NCBI GenBank assembly: GCA_002221725.1
Contig: NJFT01000174.1
Coordinates: forward strand, 1-64,000
Direction: 5' to 3'
Length of the DNA: 64,000 nt
DNA from: Scedosporium boydii
Taxonomy: Eukaryota > Ascomycota > Sordariomycetes > Microascales > Microascaceae
Shown here: one piece after another, positions 1 through 12,033 of the stretch
Numbering within the stretch: the first letter of the stretch is position 1
How the letters are laid out: every line of letters begins with the position of its first letter
Notes under the pieces: model-generated
Database searches by the model: none
What the model saw: only the letters and a program-made list of their open reading frames with translations
What the model was told of the DNA's origin: nothing
Made by a program: the position numbers and the translations under genes

Positions 1-22
1 CCCCCCCCCCCCCCCCCCCCCC
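1..22. repeat. Poly-C homopolymer run at window start
   Basis: Twenty-two consecutive C residues open the window. This is direct observation. It may be a true G/C homopolymer or a product of assembly or gap filling; nothing telomeric (no TTAGGG repeats) is seen beside it. Confidence 0.9.
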
Positions 23-307
23 AAACCAAAAACTTCCAAGCTCTACGAGAAAGACATGCAAGGATGCTACAAGGACGTAAAATGTCAAATGGAAAATACA
101 AATACTTTCGGAATTCACCACACTTCAATCGCGCTATCGCATCTAGGATCTGTCCTCTACCTCTCGTAATAGACACAGTTTGGCAGACTTTTATGTCAAC
201 TAGGTTTTCCATTCCATCCCTTCTTTCGTGAGGGCTGAGATGCCCTCCGCTTCCTGTCCACATTCCCGAATGTCGTTTATCCCTCAAAATCACACCGAGT
301 CAACCAT
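23..307. other. Non-coding flank, 3' side of the first gene
   Basis: No supported gene. The stretch lies downstream of the minus-strand gene ending at 308 and probably holds its 3' untranslated region. Confidence 0.4.
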
Positions 308-907
308 CTAGATAGAGTTGTTGTTGGCAGCCTCCACGGCGGCGGCTTGACGGCCAACGTCCGTTCGCCCCTCTTGAATGTCCTTCATAATAGATTTGAC
401 TTCATTCATCACCTCGGTCAGCGTTTCCTTATTCTTCCTGAGTCTCTCCCTTAATTGCTCGAGGCCAGGCCTAGTAAGAACCCTACGATCCGTATTCTAG
501 TCTCGTCAGTACTGCGTCGATGCCTCGAGGACAAACGGGATTGCTCTTACATAGAAGAGGTCATAATCGGCCGCCACACTCTCCTCGCAAGCGGAGATAA
601 TCTCTCTAAAGCGATGGATCTGTTCCCATATCTCTGCAGCAGTAAGCCGGGATACCTTTTGTCCCTCCACATTATTGGAGGTGTCGCCATGCCTTTCCTC
701 CTCTAGCCTGGTGTCATCTGTTTCCTGGGCAGGAGGCCGAAAGGCGGTTGTTTTCTTCTCTGTATCGGGGGCGCCATCTCGGCTCGGGGCAGAAAGTTCA
801 ATGGCTTTCATAGCAGAATCCAATTCATCCATTGCCTTCACTATGCTATCCGTCGCTACTAGGACGGGTGTGACGAGCTGTGTTGTGTTTGTGTCTGGAC
901 TTGCCAT
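308..907 (-). CDS. Hypothetical helical/coiled-coil protein, 181 aa
   Basis: Two-exon gene, exons 907-551 and 496-308. I chose the ATG at 907; the open frame continues upstream to 964 but without an ATG. The 54-nt intron has a GTAAGA donor, a TACTGAC-like branch site and an ACTAG acceptor, and joins the exons in phase 0, removing the TGA otherwise met at 506-508. The protein begins with a Ser/Thr-rich segment, has an acidic polar middle, and ends in a strongly heptad-like charged helix (about residues 90-175: WEQIHRFREI, then LEQLRERLRKNKETL). There is no signal peptide or membrane segment. The overall look, a small charged helical protein, would suit a subunit of a larger complex such as Mediator, a kinetochore assembly or a BLOC-type complex, but I do not recognise the family and assign no function. 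Confidence 0.6.
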
Positions 908-1587
908 TTCCAAACTTAGGTCCGTTGGAGCTTGTCCCTGGATTGAGATCAGAAGAGGGAACAATATAACAATACACAGTTTATCATATAACTGGATTCA
1001 GTATGATAGCTAATGACGGTGGGGAAAATATAGTGATGGCGAAGAGGAGAAGGAGTGGAGGAAATATAGAAATCTAGATTCTGTATTTGTAGATATATTT
1101 GAGGATGTGGCCTGGGTTCCTGTGTCTGATCAAATGCTTTGTTGAAGGATGTTCAAGCAGAGGCATGTAGCATCTAAGAAGTGAAATCCCAAGGGATCAA
1201 GATCAATCATGATCATGACCAAGTTTCCAACAACTTCATCTCTTTGAAGTGAATGGATTTGGCACCTCCTTTGCGCTGGTAGGAATTGTAATTTGCATCT
1301 ACACAAAGGAGAAGCACACCTCAGCCCCCAAACGCCGAGCCTCTGGTACACGACACATTCCAAATCATAAAAAACACCAAAAGTTGCGTCAATGACTCTC
1401 CCTTGTCTCCCAGTTATTACTCACAGCAACTTGCTTGAGTACGTCTGGACATCTTCTCTCTGCAAATCCAATCCCAGAAAAGGTGTGGACTAAGGACATC
1501 ACAGCCGACAAAACAGAATGCTGTAAGTTGGGCAATCCTCTGCATTCAACTCCAGAATGAATCAATCTCAGTCTATCTAATGAATCA
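908..1587. other. Gene-free interval
   Basis: No credible coding exon on either strand. It would carry the upstream region of the minus-strand gene starting at 907. A short minus-strand frame at 1130-1363 has no ATG context or family character. Confidence 0.4.
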
Positions 1588-2424
1588 ATGATTATCAGCT
1601 CTCAAACTCCCCTGTCTAAGCCTATAAGCCTACACCTCATCCCGACCTGTCGAGTTCCGCCCTTGGAGAGACTCGCAAGCGACCATTGCGGTTCCATCTG
1701 GACGACTCAGATGATACACCCGAGACTCTTGTGCTCCCCGAACGGCGACTTCTACCCTGCTTGAGATGCATCAATGATTTTTCCACGAGCCACTTAGATT
1801 AGAAATGTTATTGGTCGTCGGTAAGCATGGTCTACGTCGTTGCTATGTCTTAACCTCCCGAGGACATCCTCTCCTGACAGCATCTAGATTCTCAGGGGAA
1901 ATGCAGCAACTGCTCAGGGGGGAGTCATGCCTGTTTTGACCCTCCCCCTGGTGCCAACCAGGCAGTCCATGCTTTCGCAAATGCCTTTCTCGATTACGAA
2001 GCGAAAAACTCTGACACTACTACCCTTGTTAGTATTCTTCTCTACACCTCGCCCTCATTCCCCATCCCCTTTTGCTAACAAATATAGAACCTAATCCTCA
2101 AAGCCCACGAGGCCAAACGTGCCTGCGGAAGCGCCAACCCCTCCATCCAAGACTAGACCGTCCCCCGCAGCCCCAGCTCCCTCCAAAGTCAGGATCGTCT
2201 CGCAAACCCCGAAGCCAGGACCCAAGAGAACGACCAAAGAGCTCATCTAAGCTCTCGTGGAGTCTAACAAGCGCGTGGCGGATATCCAGGCGCGTCTCGC
2301 TGAACGCCAGGATAGAATTGTACAGACGCAGGCGCTGCTTTCTCTGACTCTGGATCGCCTCGCTCGGAATCAAGAGGATATTTTGGAGGTTCTGAAGGGG
2401 GTTCGTGGTGCTTGCCGCGGTTAA
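1588..2424 (+). pseudogene. Cys-rich (putative Zn-binding) plus coiled-coil protein, decayed copy
   Basis: Coding traces are clear but no intact frame exists. The frame read at 1740-1820 gives PCLRC, then an in-frame TAG (1800-1802), then KCYWSS. A consensus intron (1821-1880, GTAAGC...CTGACAG) leads to HLDSQGKCSNC-x6-C followed by prolines. A second intron (2028-2087, GTTAGT...CTAAC...TATAG) leads to NLILKAHEAKRACG. Downstream the good frame shifts by one base, meets a TAA at 2248-2250 (KELI stop ALVES), and then encodes a fine coiled coil (ADIQARLAERQDRIVQTQ...) ending with TAA at 2422. The ATG at 1588 is also out of frame with the cysteines. The framework is C-x2-C-x12-C-x11-C-x2-C-x6-C, matching the minus-strand gene at 3097-3879, including the intron position near Cys3. 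The pattern resembles a family of small fungal Cys-knuckle proteins of unknown role; DNA or metal binding is only an inference. Confidence 0.6.
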
Positions 2425-3096
2425 AGGAGAGCTCTCCCGACTCCCATGGTTTGGAAGAGGAGTAATGCCCTTTGAGTATAGGAGTGTTGTTTGAACTTTT
2501 TCTTTTAATGCATGGGGATGTGTTTTCCTACATGGGACTGCTATTATAGCGTACTACTTTCGAGGCAAAGCATCTCCGGGAATGTTAGCACTAGCTACGG
2601 AATACATCGCTTGACTCGATTTGCAAAACCCTCTCGATTGCATGATCACATTCGCCTCCCTTGGTATTTCGGTACAGCCTCTCTCCTTTAGAGTAGTTTC
2701 ATCCCAAGCTCCACCTCAACAGGTCTACAGCTTGAGGAAAGCAAGTCGTGATGGTGATGATGATCAACTGGTCGAGGAAGATATGGATGGGCTTCTCGGC
2801 AGACCTGATCATTGTTAAAATCTCTAGTTTACCTTCTGCCTTGCTCTGCTTCTTCATTCCGAGAATTCAAGCTCCATTCAACATTCTGCTCAGCTGCATA
2901 TCTGAATATGAAAGGCCTCCAAGCAGCTAACCGGGGAAAAATAGATCCTCTACTATCCATCAAAGAATCCCTTTCAGAATAAGGATACCCTTCAGGCATT
3001 GTACAAAATCAAAATCTCTCCTCAGCTGGCCAGTGCCCAATCAATCCTTGCCAATGTACCCGTCCATATGGCCTAGTTCTGGCCTTCGTTCTGCTT
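2425..3096. other. Gene-free interval between two 3' ends
   Basis: It separates the convergent plus-strand and minus-strand Cys-rich genes and probably contains both 3' untranslated regions. Short frames at 2621-2930 show no coding character. Confidence 0.4.
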
Positions 3097-3879
3097 CTAG
3101 GCCATCTTCTTGTGAAGCTCCCTCAAAGCCTCAAGAATTGCCTTCTGAGCCTTCTCAAGGCTCTCCAAAAACTCCTCATTGGCAACCACGTCGTGCTGGT
3201 CCTCATCCTCCTCACCAACAAAGGCAGCCTCCGACTCCTCAGTCATAGTAAGAATGCCACCAACATGTTCATCGGCATCTCTAATCTCACCCTCCTCCTT
3301 CTTATCAATGATAAATTGTTCAATAGGTGCATCAAGGCAGGCAATAGCAGTACTCTCAGCAGCAGCCCTGAGAGCCTAGAAAATCAACATCGAACATCAG
3401 CACAAAAGTTTTTTGTTTCCAAGTAAGGGGGGGAGAAAGGACAAGAAAATAGAGAGAAGAGAGGGACCAACTTACCTCGCAGGCTTCCTTCGTGTCATTC
3501 TCCTCATAGTAAGCATACAAAAGCGCAAAGTTGTCCATCACAGGCAGAATTGAGTTGGGAACGTCGCAGCATTCTGTATCATACTCCTTGCAGTCAAGGC
3601 ACTTATCAGTTGATCCTAAAAATCACTAGAATAAGCATTGATGCCTTCAACTGAATGATTTCTTTCTTTCTATCCTTTCGAGAAAGAAGGATCACAACAC
3701 TTACCCTCGGCGACATAGCATTCCTACTGCGAGCACGCCAACGAAGATCGGTAGACACAATTGATGCAAGGGGGAGTGCGTCGGACGACCTGAACTTGGG
3801 GGCCAGAGGGTCCAGCGGCAGCCTGATGGTTGGCACCGAGATCCTGCTGCTGGCTGTTGCTGCTGCTGGTAGAGTCCAT
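3097..3879 (-). CDS. Cys-rich (putative Zn-binding) protein interrupted by one in-frame TAG
   Basis: Three exons: 3879-3705, 3615-3476 and 3375-3097, all with GTAAGT-like donors and TAG acceptors; the phases add up to 197 amino-acid positions plus stop. The only lesion is TAG at codon 52 (3726-3724). The N-terminus is Ser/Gln-rich. The cysteine module follows: PPCINC, twelve positions with the TAG at the eleventh, C-YVAEGSTDK-C-LD-C-x6-C. A helical acidic segment comes next, and the C-terminus (about residues 165-197) is an amphipathic helix rich in Glu/Lys ending HKKMA. If TAG is read through, Cys3 keeps the spacing seen in the paralogue at 1588-2424. Alternatives are a recent nonsense allele, readthrough, or an unusual splice that ends exactly at this TAG. 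Function is unknown; metal binding is inferred from the CxxC pairs only. Confidence 0.6.
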
Positions 3880-4472
3880 TTTTTGGGAAATTTTGAGATG
3901 GAATAAGATTGATGGTTGAGTTGGGTGGGTAATGATTATTTGATAAATGATGGGATGGGTTGAGGTGTGCGAAGAAGAGAAGTAGGGTTTGGTGTGGGAG
4001 GAGAAGAACGAAGAAGAGGATATTTTCAGTTAGCAAGACGAGAGGAATCGTACGGAAGGCGCGAGAGGGACTCGGGAGTTCGACGAAGGAGAACGGGTTG
4101 GCAAGATGGCGACTTCTACAATGGTACGACGGCCACTGGATCTTGGGCTATGCAATGTCCATGAGACGACTAGAGAATAAAGACCACATGCGGTGTTTCA
4201 AGAAGAGCATGGGAATCAAGATCGCTCATTATGCTTCTTCTATATAGATAAAAGGAAAAAAAAAAAAAGCCAGACCAAAATCCCAATCTCGCTCTTCCCA
4301 CATGCCACATGCCCTATCTATCGCTTCATCGACTCAACAGTAAACCATAATTAACATTGAAGAGGAGAACAGGAGAATCAAATCCGTAGCTTCTCCAGTG
4401 TATCCCCAAAACAGAAACTCAAAAATAAATTTCCATCGTCTATAATCCAACAACATGCCGTCTTTTCCCCGT
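3880..4472. other. Gene-free interval
   Basis: It lies between the start of the Cys-rich gene (3879) and the stop of the antiporter gene (4473). A poly-A run sits at about 4256-4268. Plus-strand frames around 3960-4247 are purine-rich shadows without coding features. Confidence 0.4.
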
Positions 4473-7427
4473 TTACTCTCTCTTCCTACCCCTTTCCAAT
4501 GCATCCGCAAACCGAATGCCTCTCTTCTCGGCTGGCGGCACCCTAGGGCTGCCCTCCTCGTCACTGTCACTATCATCAGCGTGGCTCGTCATACCTAGGG
4601 CCGCTTCTCGCCGTCTCCTCTCGGCGGGCGTCTCTTCATCCTCATCGTCGTCGATAGCGGTTGAGCTCGAAAGGCCCGCCACCCTGCGGGATTGCGGCGG
4701 CACCTTGAGGCCCGAGGACATGTCTGACTGAGGGGTAGGGAGGGTGGTCGTAATCCTCGGACCTGGCCCCGCAGTGGATCCTTCCTTATGGGTGCTGGTG
4801 GCAGCAGCAGACGGATCCGGCGCATCCTGAGTGGCCAGTCTCTTGACGGCTAGGGACGCAGAAGATTGGGCGACGACCTCCTTGCGCGTGCGAGCGTCGA
4901 GCTTCTGCATCTCTGCGATAAACGCCTCCTTTGTCAACCGTTTACCTTCGCCGCCAATGGTGAAGCGGATATGGCGGTCATCTTCGTTGTCGTCGGCTTC
5001 AGTCCTGCTCTTCCTCCTGCCGCGTTCAGATGGCTCGCCGGTTTCGGGAGAGGTAGCCGCAGGTATAGCCTTTCCGAGACCGATATACTTGAGTCCTTGA
5101 CTCATGAGATCGTTGCTGGGCGCCCCAGGCTTCTCAGAGGGTAGCTCATAGGTCTTGACGACCTCACCATCGGCATCTTCCACAATGACCTATGGATGGA
5201 GAGTTAGTTAATTGTTAGTCGACACACTGCCTCCGTCTGCAAAGGGTAAGCTTACCGTATTTCCGAATTGGAAGGCCCGCGCAGGCTCATGTCTCCGCTC
5301 TTCCTTGGACTTTTGTTTTCTCTTCTCCATCTTCTGGCGATACATCTCATTCATCTTGCCTTTGATTTGATCCATAGACCACTTTGAGCCTTGGCCAGAA
5401 GTACTCAGCTTGTTATTGAGTGCCTCCACAGCCTCTGGTGTCAAGATCGGGCCAGGCGTGCCTGGGCTTGGGCGGTCGCTATCGTTTTCCGAGTCGCGAG
5501 GAGCGCGCGCTTCCCTTGTATCGGTGACACCGAGTACGTCACCATCTTCATCCTCGAATACAATCTGGTTGCCTTGTTCAAAGGCAGAAACTTTGAGAGT
5601 CAATGGCACTTCCTCGGGTTCCGCCTCGGCTCGTGCAGCCTCTGTTGTCGTGGGTGTGCGGTTCTCGGTATCGCTAGCTGCTAGAGAGGTTGACTGAGAA
5701 CCCCTTTCCTCCGGAGGTACTTCGCCCTCTAATCCTGGAGACACAACGCTCGTTGGGCTAAGCATATCGGAAGTCCTCTGGGTGGGGAAAATGGCGGACT
5801 GCTCAACGGGGCCACCGGGTCCAATGCCATCATCCCACTTCTTCTTCTTGCGGCGACGGGACACGCGAGACGAGGCCCTGCTGCCGTTCCTACTCGGTCC
5901 TTCTTCCTCCCTTTGGCGACGTAAGAAGTGGCCGGGGAGACCGATTGGAGGCAGGGTACCGGGAGGCAATGTGGGCATCTCTTCACCTTCCGTGTCCGAC
6001 ATGGTCTTCATCTGGGACCTAGACTGCGACGAGAGCCTCGGCAACCTATTCATCCAGGAAGGGCCCTCCTCACCACCTTGGGTATACGACATAGTAAGCG
6101 ACAGTGTGTTGATACGCTTGCCCAAGGCAAAGACGGCAATCGAGGAGCCGTGAACAATGATGGAGGAGATGACTATGAACGTGACAATGGGCCAAATCAG
6201 CCGGATAAGCCTGTAGTTGGGATGCGTCTCGGGTGGGAGTTCCGGCTCGGGGACACTGTCACCAGACTCCAGCTCACCACGAGCCAAAAGGGCGACGAAG
6301 ATGGCGCCCACGCCAATGGGACCGAAATGACCTGCGAATAAGGCTTCTCGCCAGGTTTTTATATCCGGGATGAGTGGCTTTAGCATCAGCATGACGGGGA
6401 TGCGACGGAAGAAGATGACCAGCAGGGCAATGACAACCAACTTCCAGGCGGATAGGCCAATGTCAGTGTCATTGTAGTCCTGCCAGGGGATAATGGTACC
6501 GAGGAAGACAAAGTACGACAAGTTAAGAAGGAGATCAATGACGTTAGAGACGTGCGACTCCTCCGTCTTCTCGGAGAACCAACCATCGTTGGAAAACCCG
6601 ACACCAGCGGCGAAGCCGACCAGGAGATCGTCGACGCCGAGCATACTTCCAGCTCCGGCGCAGAAGAGAGAGAGAACAAAGTAGAACACTAGAAAACTCT
6701 CTCTGTCAATCAAATCACGCTCCTCGGAGAACTTGATGGCGTGTCTGGCAATGTACCCGACCATGAAACCAAAAAAGGCACCAAATACACACTCATATAG
6801 GATAGTGTAACATATCCAGTGAAAGGTGACCGGGCCCGCCTTCAAATGGCCGGAGATCAAGTACAAGGCAAGATATACGAATGGGAACGCCATGCCATCG
6901 TTGCATCCGGACTCGGCGGAGAGGAGATCTCGAATGTGCTTGGGTACACGCTGGGCGAACTTCCCCTTGCCGACAACGGACGATGCGAGGACGGGATCGG
7001 TAGCGGTCACGCAAGCGGCGACGACGAGTGAATCCAACCAATTCAGAGGAGGTACCATCCACCAAACAAACAGGCTGGTAATGAGCCAGCCAAAAGTCAT
7101 AACGGGCACTAGCAGGAAGATGACGGATCTCCAATGCCGCTCCATGTAGTACTTTGGCAATTCAACTCCAATGGCAAAACATTGCACAACGAGAACGATA
7201 CGGGAGAACTCTAAAGTGACAATATCTGTATTGCCCCATTCCAGAGGATTGATTAGGTTGGCGGCGTGAGGCCCGAATATCACGCCGACGAGGGTGGCGA
7301 CAGTAGCTTCACCGATGTACATGCGCTCCTTGATGACGGAAGAGCAAAGCATGAAAAGGGAGGTGAAGCCACCCAGAATGATGTAGACCAGATGCGATCT
7401 GGTGATGGAAAGATGCTCCCACGCCAT
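4473..7427 (-). CDS. nha1: Plasma-membrane Na+(K+)/H+ antiporter, Nha1/Sod2 family
   Basis: Two exons, 7427-5256 and 5189-4473, separated by a 66-nt phase-0 intron (donor GTAAGC, acceptor ATAG); predicted length 962 aa. Residues 1-430 form the polytopic CPA1-type transport domain with roughly a dozen hydrophobic segments. Family motifs are intact: TDPVLASS at about 143-150, ESGCNDGMAFP at about 171-181, and acidic residues at 241 and 266-267 (DRES; GVDDLL), the positions reported as important in yeast Sod2. After the membrane domain comes a long hydrophilic cytosolic tail rich in Ser, Arg and Glu (about 435-962), typical of fungal Nha1 and thought to act in regulation and signalling. The expected role is proton-coupled export of Na+ and K+ for salt tolerance, pH and K+ homeostasis. 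The ATG at 7427 directly precedes the first hydrophobic segment. A second, shorter antiporter type is unlikely given the long tail. Confidence 0.93.
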
Positions 7428-7790
7428 GGTGTCGGTGGTTGCAGGGTATTATGGCAGTATCGCAGAGCTGTCTTCGATATCAGCGATAAAAGATATGGGA
7501 GGGGAAAAAAAGAGACCCTTGAGACGCGAATCGAGGAGACAATGTATTGCACCCTCGGCACAGGCTCAAACAATCACACCGCCCCTGTGTTCTCCAACTA
7601 GGCGGCGCTGGCCTTGTCCAATCCTGTCCCTATCTATTCTTGGTGATGCGCGCCAAGAGCAAAATGCTATCGGTTCGCAGCCCTGTGTGAGGCGAGACGC
7701 CAATGCTTGTTCGCGATCCAGCTAGTGCAGGCCAAGGCTGGAGTTCTGCTTGGCAAGACTCTACAATCACTCCCGTTGTGCAAAGAATCG

Positions 7791-7831
7791 TCCTTGGCAA
7801 ATCTTGGATCTGGGGAAAATCTTGCCAAGGA
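7791..7831. repeat. 10-bp perfect inverted repeat
   Basis: TCCTTGGCAA at 7791-7800 is the exact reverse complement of TTGCCAAGGA at 7822-7831, with a 21-nt spacer. A further TTGGCAAG occurs at about 7750. It lies about 370 nt upstream of the antiporter ATG and could be a paired binding site or a hairpin in the leader; no known factor is assigned. Confidence 0.5.
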
Positions 7832-10800
7832 GCCAAGAAGCAGAGGGCCAAGACTTCGATGGGAGGCAAAACAAGATTCCCGCCCCAGCCAATTGGGGAT
7901 CCTGGCAAGCGCAAAATCAACGTCGAGCGACGGATCGAGAAATGCGAATATCGCGATCGCCGAGCACGGAGATAGAATAACCCAAAAAAAAATTAGAGGA
8001 ATCGCGGGGCTCCGTCCGGCAGGTCTTTGGGTGCTACCGGACGGCCTTCAAGGGGAGGTATCGTCGAAGCAGGGAATAGGGTGTGGCCTAATAGTATTCA
8101 TAGCAGAAAAACTTGCAATTGTTAGCATCAATGCGTGGCGACATCTCTGGAATGATTTTTGACAAATCCCTTCTTTTGGAGCGACGAAAGCGAAGGGGGC
8201 AAAGAGGAATGACGATGATGACGGCGATGGCGGCGATGACGGCAATCAATGGATTCCAGCGCGGAATCACCGACAGAAGTGCGCATCATCAAAGGCACTA
8301 GAGATATGGGAGATTATGGGCTTGCTCACCTCGGCATGTGTTGCGCAGTAGGCGCATTGAAGTTCCGCGGCGTGTTGACGGGAACGGGAAGATCGAAACA
8401 AAGTCGAGTGGAGATGGTCCAGGGTTGTTTCGAAGATCTCTCTGCTCTTGGAAGACGGGAAACAAACTCGGCCGACCGAAGGCGGAGGGAGGCAGGGTTG
8501 GAGCTATACTTAAGTACTTGTTCTCAACACGAAGCTGAGGGGCGGCCTGGGGCGAAAATTCTAACCATGAGTCGTTAGCTTGATGCTTATAAACAGTTCG
8601 ACCAACCCGTCGGCACCTCACGACGCTAGAGTCGCCTAGTCTCCAAGGTGCAAGGGTCCAGAGATTGATACTTTTGTAAAATAGTGTAGTGTCATGTCTT
8701 TCCGCAGACGTGAGATTGAATGTTTTGCTATGGAAGAACTAATTGGCTTGATGCGGAGTGCGCGAATGGATCCCAACACACTACTTCAGGAATGATTGGC
8801 ACTAGATTGATACGATTGTCTGGGGGAAAACATCAAATCTACAAGGCAGAAAGGAAGTCGTCGTGGCAAAGTCTTTGAAGTATATTTGTTGGATCAATTG
8901 GGTCACAAACTTGGATCTATACGACGGGAAGTAATTACCGACATCTCGACTCCCTGCCTTCGCGAAGAATTTTTACATTGCTCTTGCCCAAACATGATAG
9001 GACCCTAGACAATTGGAGTTGCTCTTTCCGCGGTGGCGTCGCCTGGCTGGTGTGACTTATCAGAGTCCCCCATGTATCTTCCCTTGTTGATGGTCTGTCC
9101 AATCGCTCAACCGCTCAATCGCACGGCATGTGCTCACCGCGGAGGGCAGGTTGCACCCTTGCTCTGGGTAGCGACGCGGAGGATCACGAGCCAATCTTTT
9201 CATGTCCGCTCACCTCATCTAGGAAATTCTTGCCACGACATGACTAAAACTCCAATATTCCGACCTCGATCTGCTTTTTCTTCCTCCTTTCGTTGGCGAC
9301 TTTCTGCACCTCGAATAGAACGTGACTCACTATTTTAGAATCTCGACAGGATTGGATTGGCCCAGGCCGAGTTCAGCTCCGGGATCGACCACGACGGATC
9401 TCACAACAGTTAACGTCCAACGTGGGGTATTACTTCGTACTCTTTACCGCCACACGATCTACTTCTTATCGCTAGCGGGTAGGCCACATACCGAACCAAA
9501 TTGACCGTCTTACCGGACCTCCCACCTCGCGAACGCACGCTCGAACACACAAGCACCGGCTAGACCATCTCGTTGAGTTGTTTCTGCATACAAGTGCCAT
9601 AATTTCTTCTCATTCGTGTGGAATTAGCAATCACACATTCGTTGCGCACGCTTTCGTCGGGCAACGATGAGAAGACGATCCGTCTTGCAACTTCGAAGTA
9701 AGATAATAGTGAAAAGGACATTTGACTGGTCAGCCAAACAAACCGAGGCCTGTTAGGCTCATCGCCGGCCCGGGTTTAGCCCGGTAACGTGGCATATCAC
9801 ACCCGCCATCCCGCAAGCAGCCACTCGTACCGAAGTGAGTTGGACAGAACTACAACCCATTGAGATCTATCGTTTCACCCGTGATAACTTCACCATCTTC
9901 CGCAGTTAGAAATGCCTTCGAAATAGCAACTTATCGACTCCAGCCCCATAGCCCTTTCGGGCATATCCAGCTCTCACTACTAGGACGGGTGTTCCCCGCG
10001 GCCAGCCGTATCGTGTCCGACTCCATCTAGTCTAGATGAGACCAAGAGCGATAACGCAAGACTAAGAGTCCACGCTTGCAGCCGAGCAGTGGAACTTGCT
10101 CATCAGTATCCCTTCCCCTCGACCGAGGGTATTTTCAGCTTTGTGTTCCTTCATTCCTTGGCATTCAAGCCCTCGAATGTTCCAAAATCCTTCCGTCCTG
10201 CTTACCCGTGTGATTCAAATCCGGGACTCTAGTAACACCAATCACGCTTCTTGAGCAGGATATCTGTTCTTTAAGGACGAGAGCCCAACGCCCAAAAGTT
10301 CTAGACTTCCCATGGAACCCAATGCTGCAAGATGCAAACAATCCGGCATCATCATCTCTCTCCATCCCCATTCCATCTACGAGGCGGTGAAATGGACAAG
10401 CTTTCCACCACCCCTCCCTTTTTTCATTTCTCTCCCTACCGCGGACCAGGTTCACCCTGCCCGCCAAGCCCGACTACCATTCAATAAAATTGCGGGCCCA
10501 TACACCCGGAGTTCCTATCCTGCCCAATGACCCCAACGACCCTGGTCGAAGGGATGCCCAGTATGACAATTCATTTTTTCATTCATTTTTTTTTCCCCTC
10601 TTCTTCTTCGGACCTCATTTAGACTTCGTTTCCGATGAGGAGAGGAGGACAATGCGGGAAGAAGTGAAAGCAGGAAGAGGGACGTGCTTTGGCGCACATG
10701 ACAAAGAATGAGGTCCGCTACTTTAACAGCCGCAACGCGCCATTGCCCAATCCATTCCACAATGCATCCTCGTCGAATAGGACCGCAAGCCGATAAGAGT

Positions 10801-11028
10801 ACCGCTGCGGCGCTGCATGGGACATGCCCCCACATCCTACGGAGTACTCCCGTAAACCCCCGTCGGTTCCTCCGTGATGTTCGTCGAAAAAGAAAAATTC
10901 TTCTGCCAACGAGAAGTGGAAAAAGGAAAGTCCAAGCATATCATGCATGGGGCGGAGTTACATCCAGAACGCCAACTCAAATTGCAAATCCCCCCATGCA
11001 AAAACGATAATCATTCCAAAGACTCGCT

Positions 11029-11062
11029 CTTTTTCCCTTTCTTTTCTTTTCTTTTCCCCCCC
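11029..11062. repeat. Pyrimidine-rich simple tract
   Basis: Runs of C and T (repeated CTTTT units followed by C-run) of the type common in fungal promoters and leaders. No gene start is seen just downstream. Confidence 0.6.
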
Positions 11063-12033
11063 ACAAACCTCCCCAAAATAATGTCCTTCCTTCGCTCTAG
11101 TGTACTTCGTGCTTCCTCGTCTGATTGCAGTGTATACTTGTACCCCTTGCTGATCCCCACGCAAGGTCGTAGCGGGAGTGGAAACAAAATGCTATTGCCT
11201 CAAAATCTTCAAATCTGTCAAAAAGAAAACTCTACTTCAAAGTACGCTTATTATGCAGGACGGTGGCTCGTCTCTCCACGAAATTTTGCGGAGTACTTCG
11301 TACGATGGAGCCAACCTCGGCGCTAGGAGCGGAAGGTGGGGTCCCGTTCCGGGGAGAAAGAGGGACCAGGGGTCGACTCCGTTCCGGATATTAGCATGTC
11401 CGGGTCTCGCCTCCATCTGGAGGCCGGAAGCTGCTCCATAGGCCCCTCAGATATGGCGTGGGCACCGTTGCGTCTACCATGTCCCGGACACTGCAATCTA
11501 GGCCCCATAGCTTCAGAAATATTATTCTTCACGATCTCGAAACGCTTGCTTGTAATCCATTCAGATTCTCCTTCATTTTAGCAGCTCGCAAGTCTGCCTG
11601 GTATCAAAATAGCTACAATACAAGAAAACTCCCGGTTTAATCATACACGTAAAGACTCCTCCTCAATATCCCAATCCGCACAATCAGGGCCTCACCTTTT
11701 CGCGGTGCCCCAACTCAAAACATGGCAAAATAACCTAAGCCTCCTTGCACTTCTTTTCGATTCCCGTCTATCCCGACCCAGGTGAATTTAAGCTCATAAC
11801 GAAGGAATGAGTGATGACAAAGACATATGAAAACCTTGACGCGAGACAGAGAGGCAGAAGGGCCTCAATGTGTTTCGTGAATTCCGACATGATTTCGGAT
11901 CGCGTTCTTGCAGATCCTTTAGACATTAAACACAACCTGTTCCGTTTCTTCCTTCGCAATAGACTAGCAGATGCTGTAAAAAGGAAATGACATGATGAGT
12001 TCATGGTGTTGATTTGTTTGTAGTCGGAACAAC

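Larger units (their letters stand above)
7428..12033. other. 4.6-kb gene-free interval
   Basis: Presumably the promoter and 5' leader of the antiporter gene, then intergenic DNA. No exon with family character was found on either strand. It contains an inverted repeat (7791-7831), a pyrimidine tract (about 11029-11062), two exact copies of the 9-mer TACGAAGTA (9431-9439, 11294-11302) and one TACGGAGTA (10838-10846). The frames at 8249-8621 and 10165-11581 look random. Confidence 0.45.

Noticed and set aside
10195..10230. GATTCAAATCC resembling a tRNA B box
   Set aside because: Flanking bases do not form a T-arm or acceptor stem, and no A box or anticodon arm is found at the right distance.
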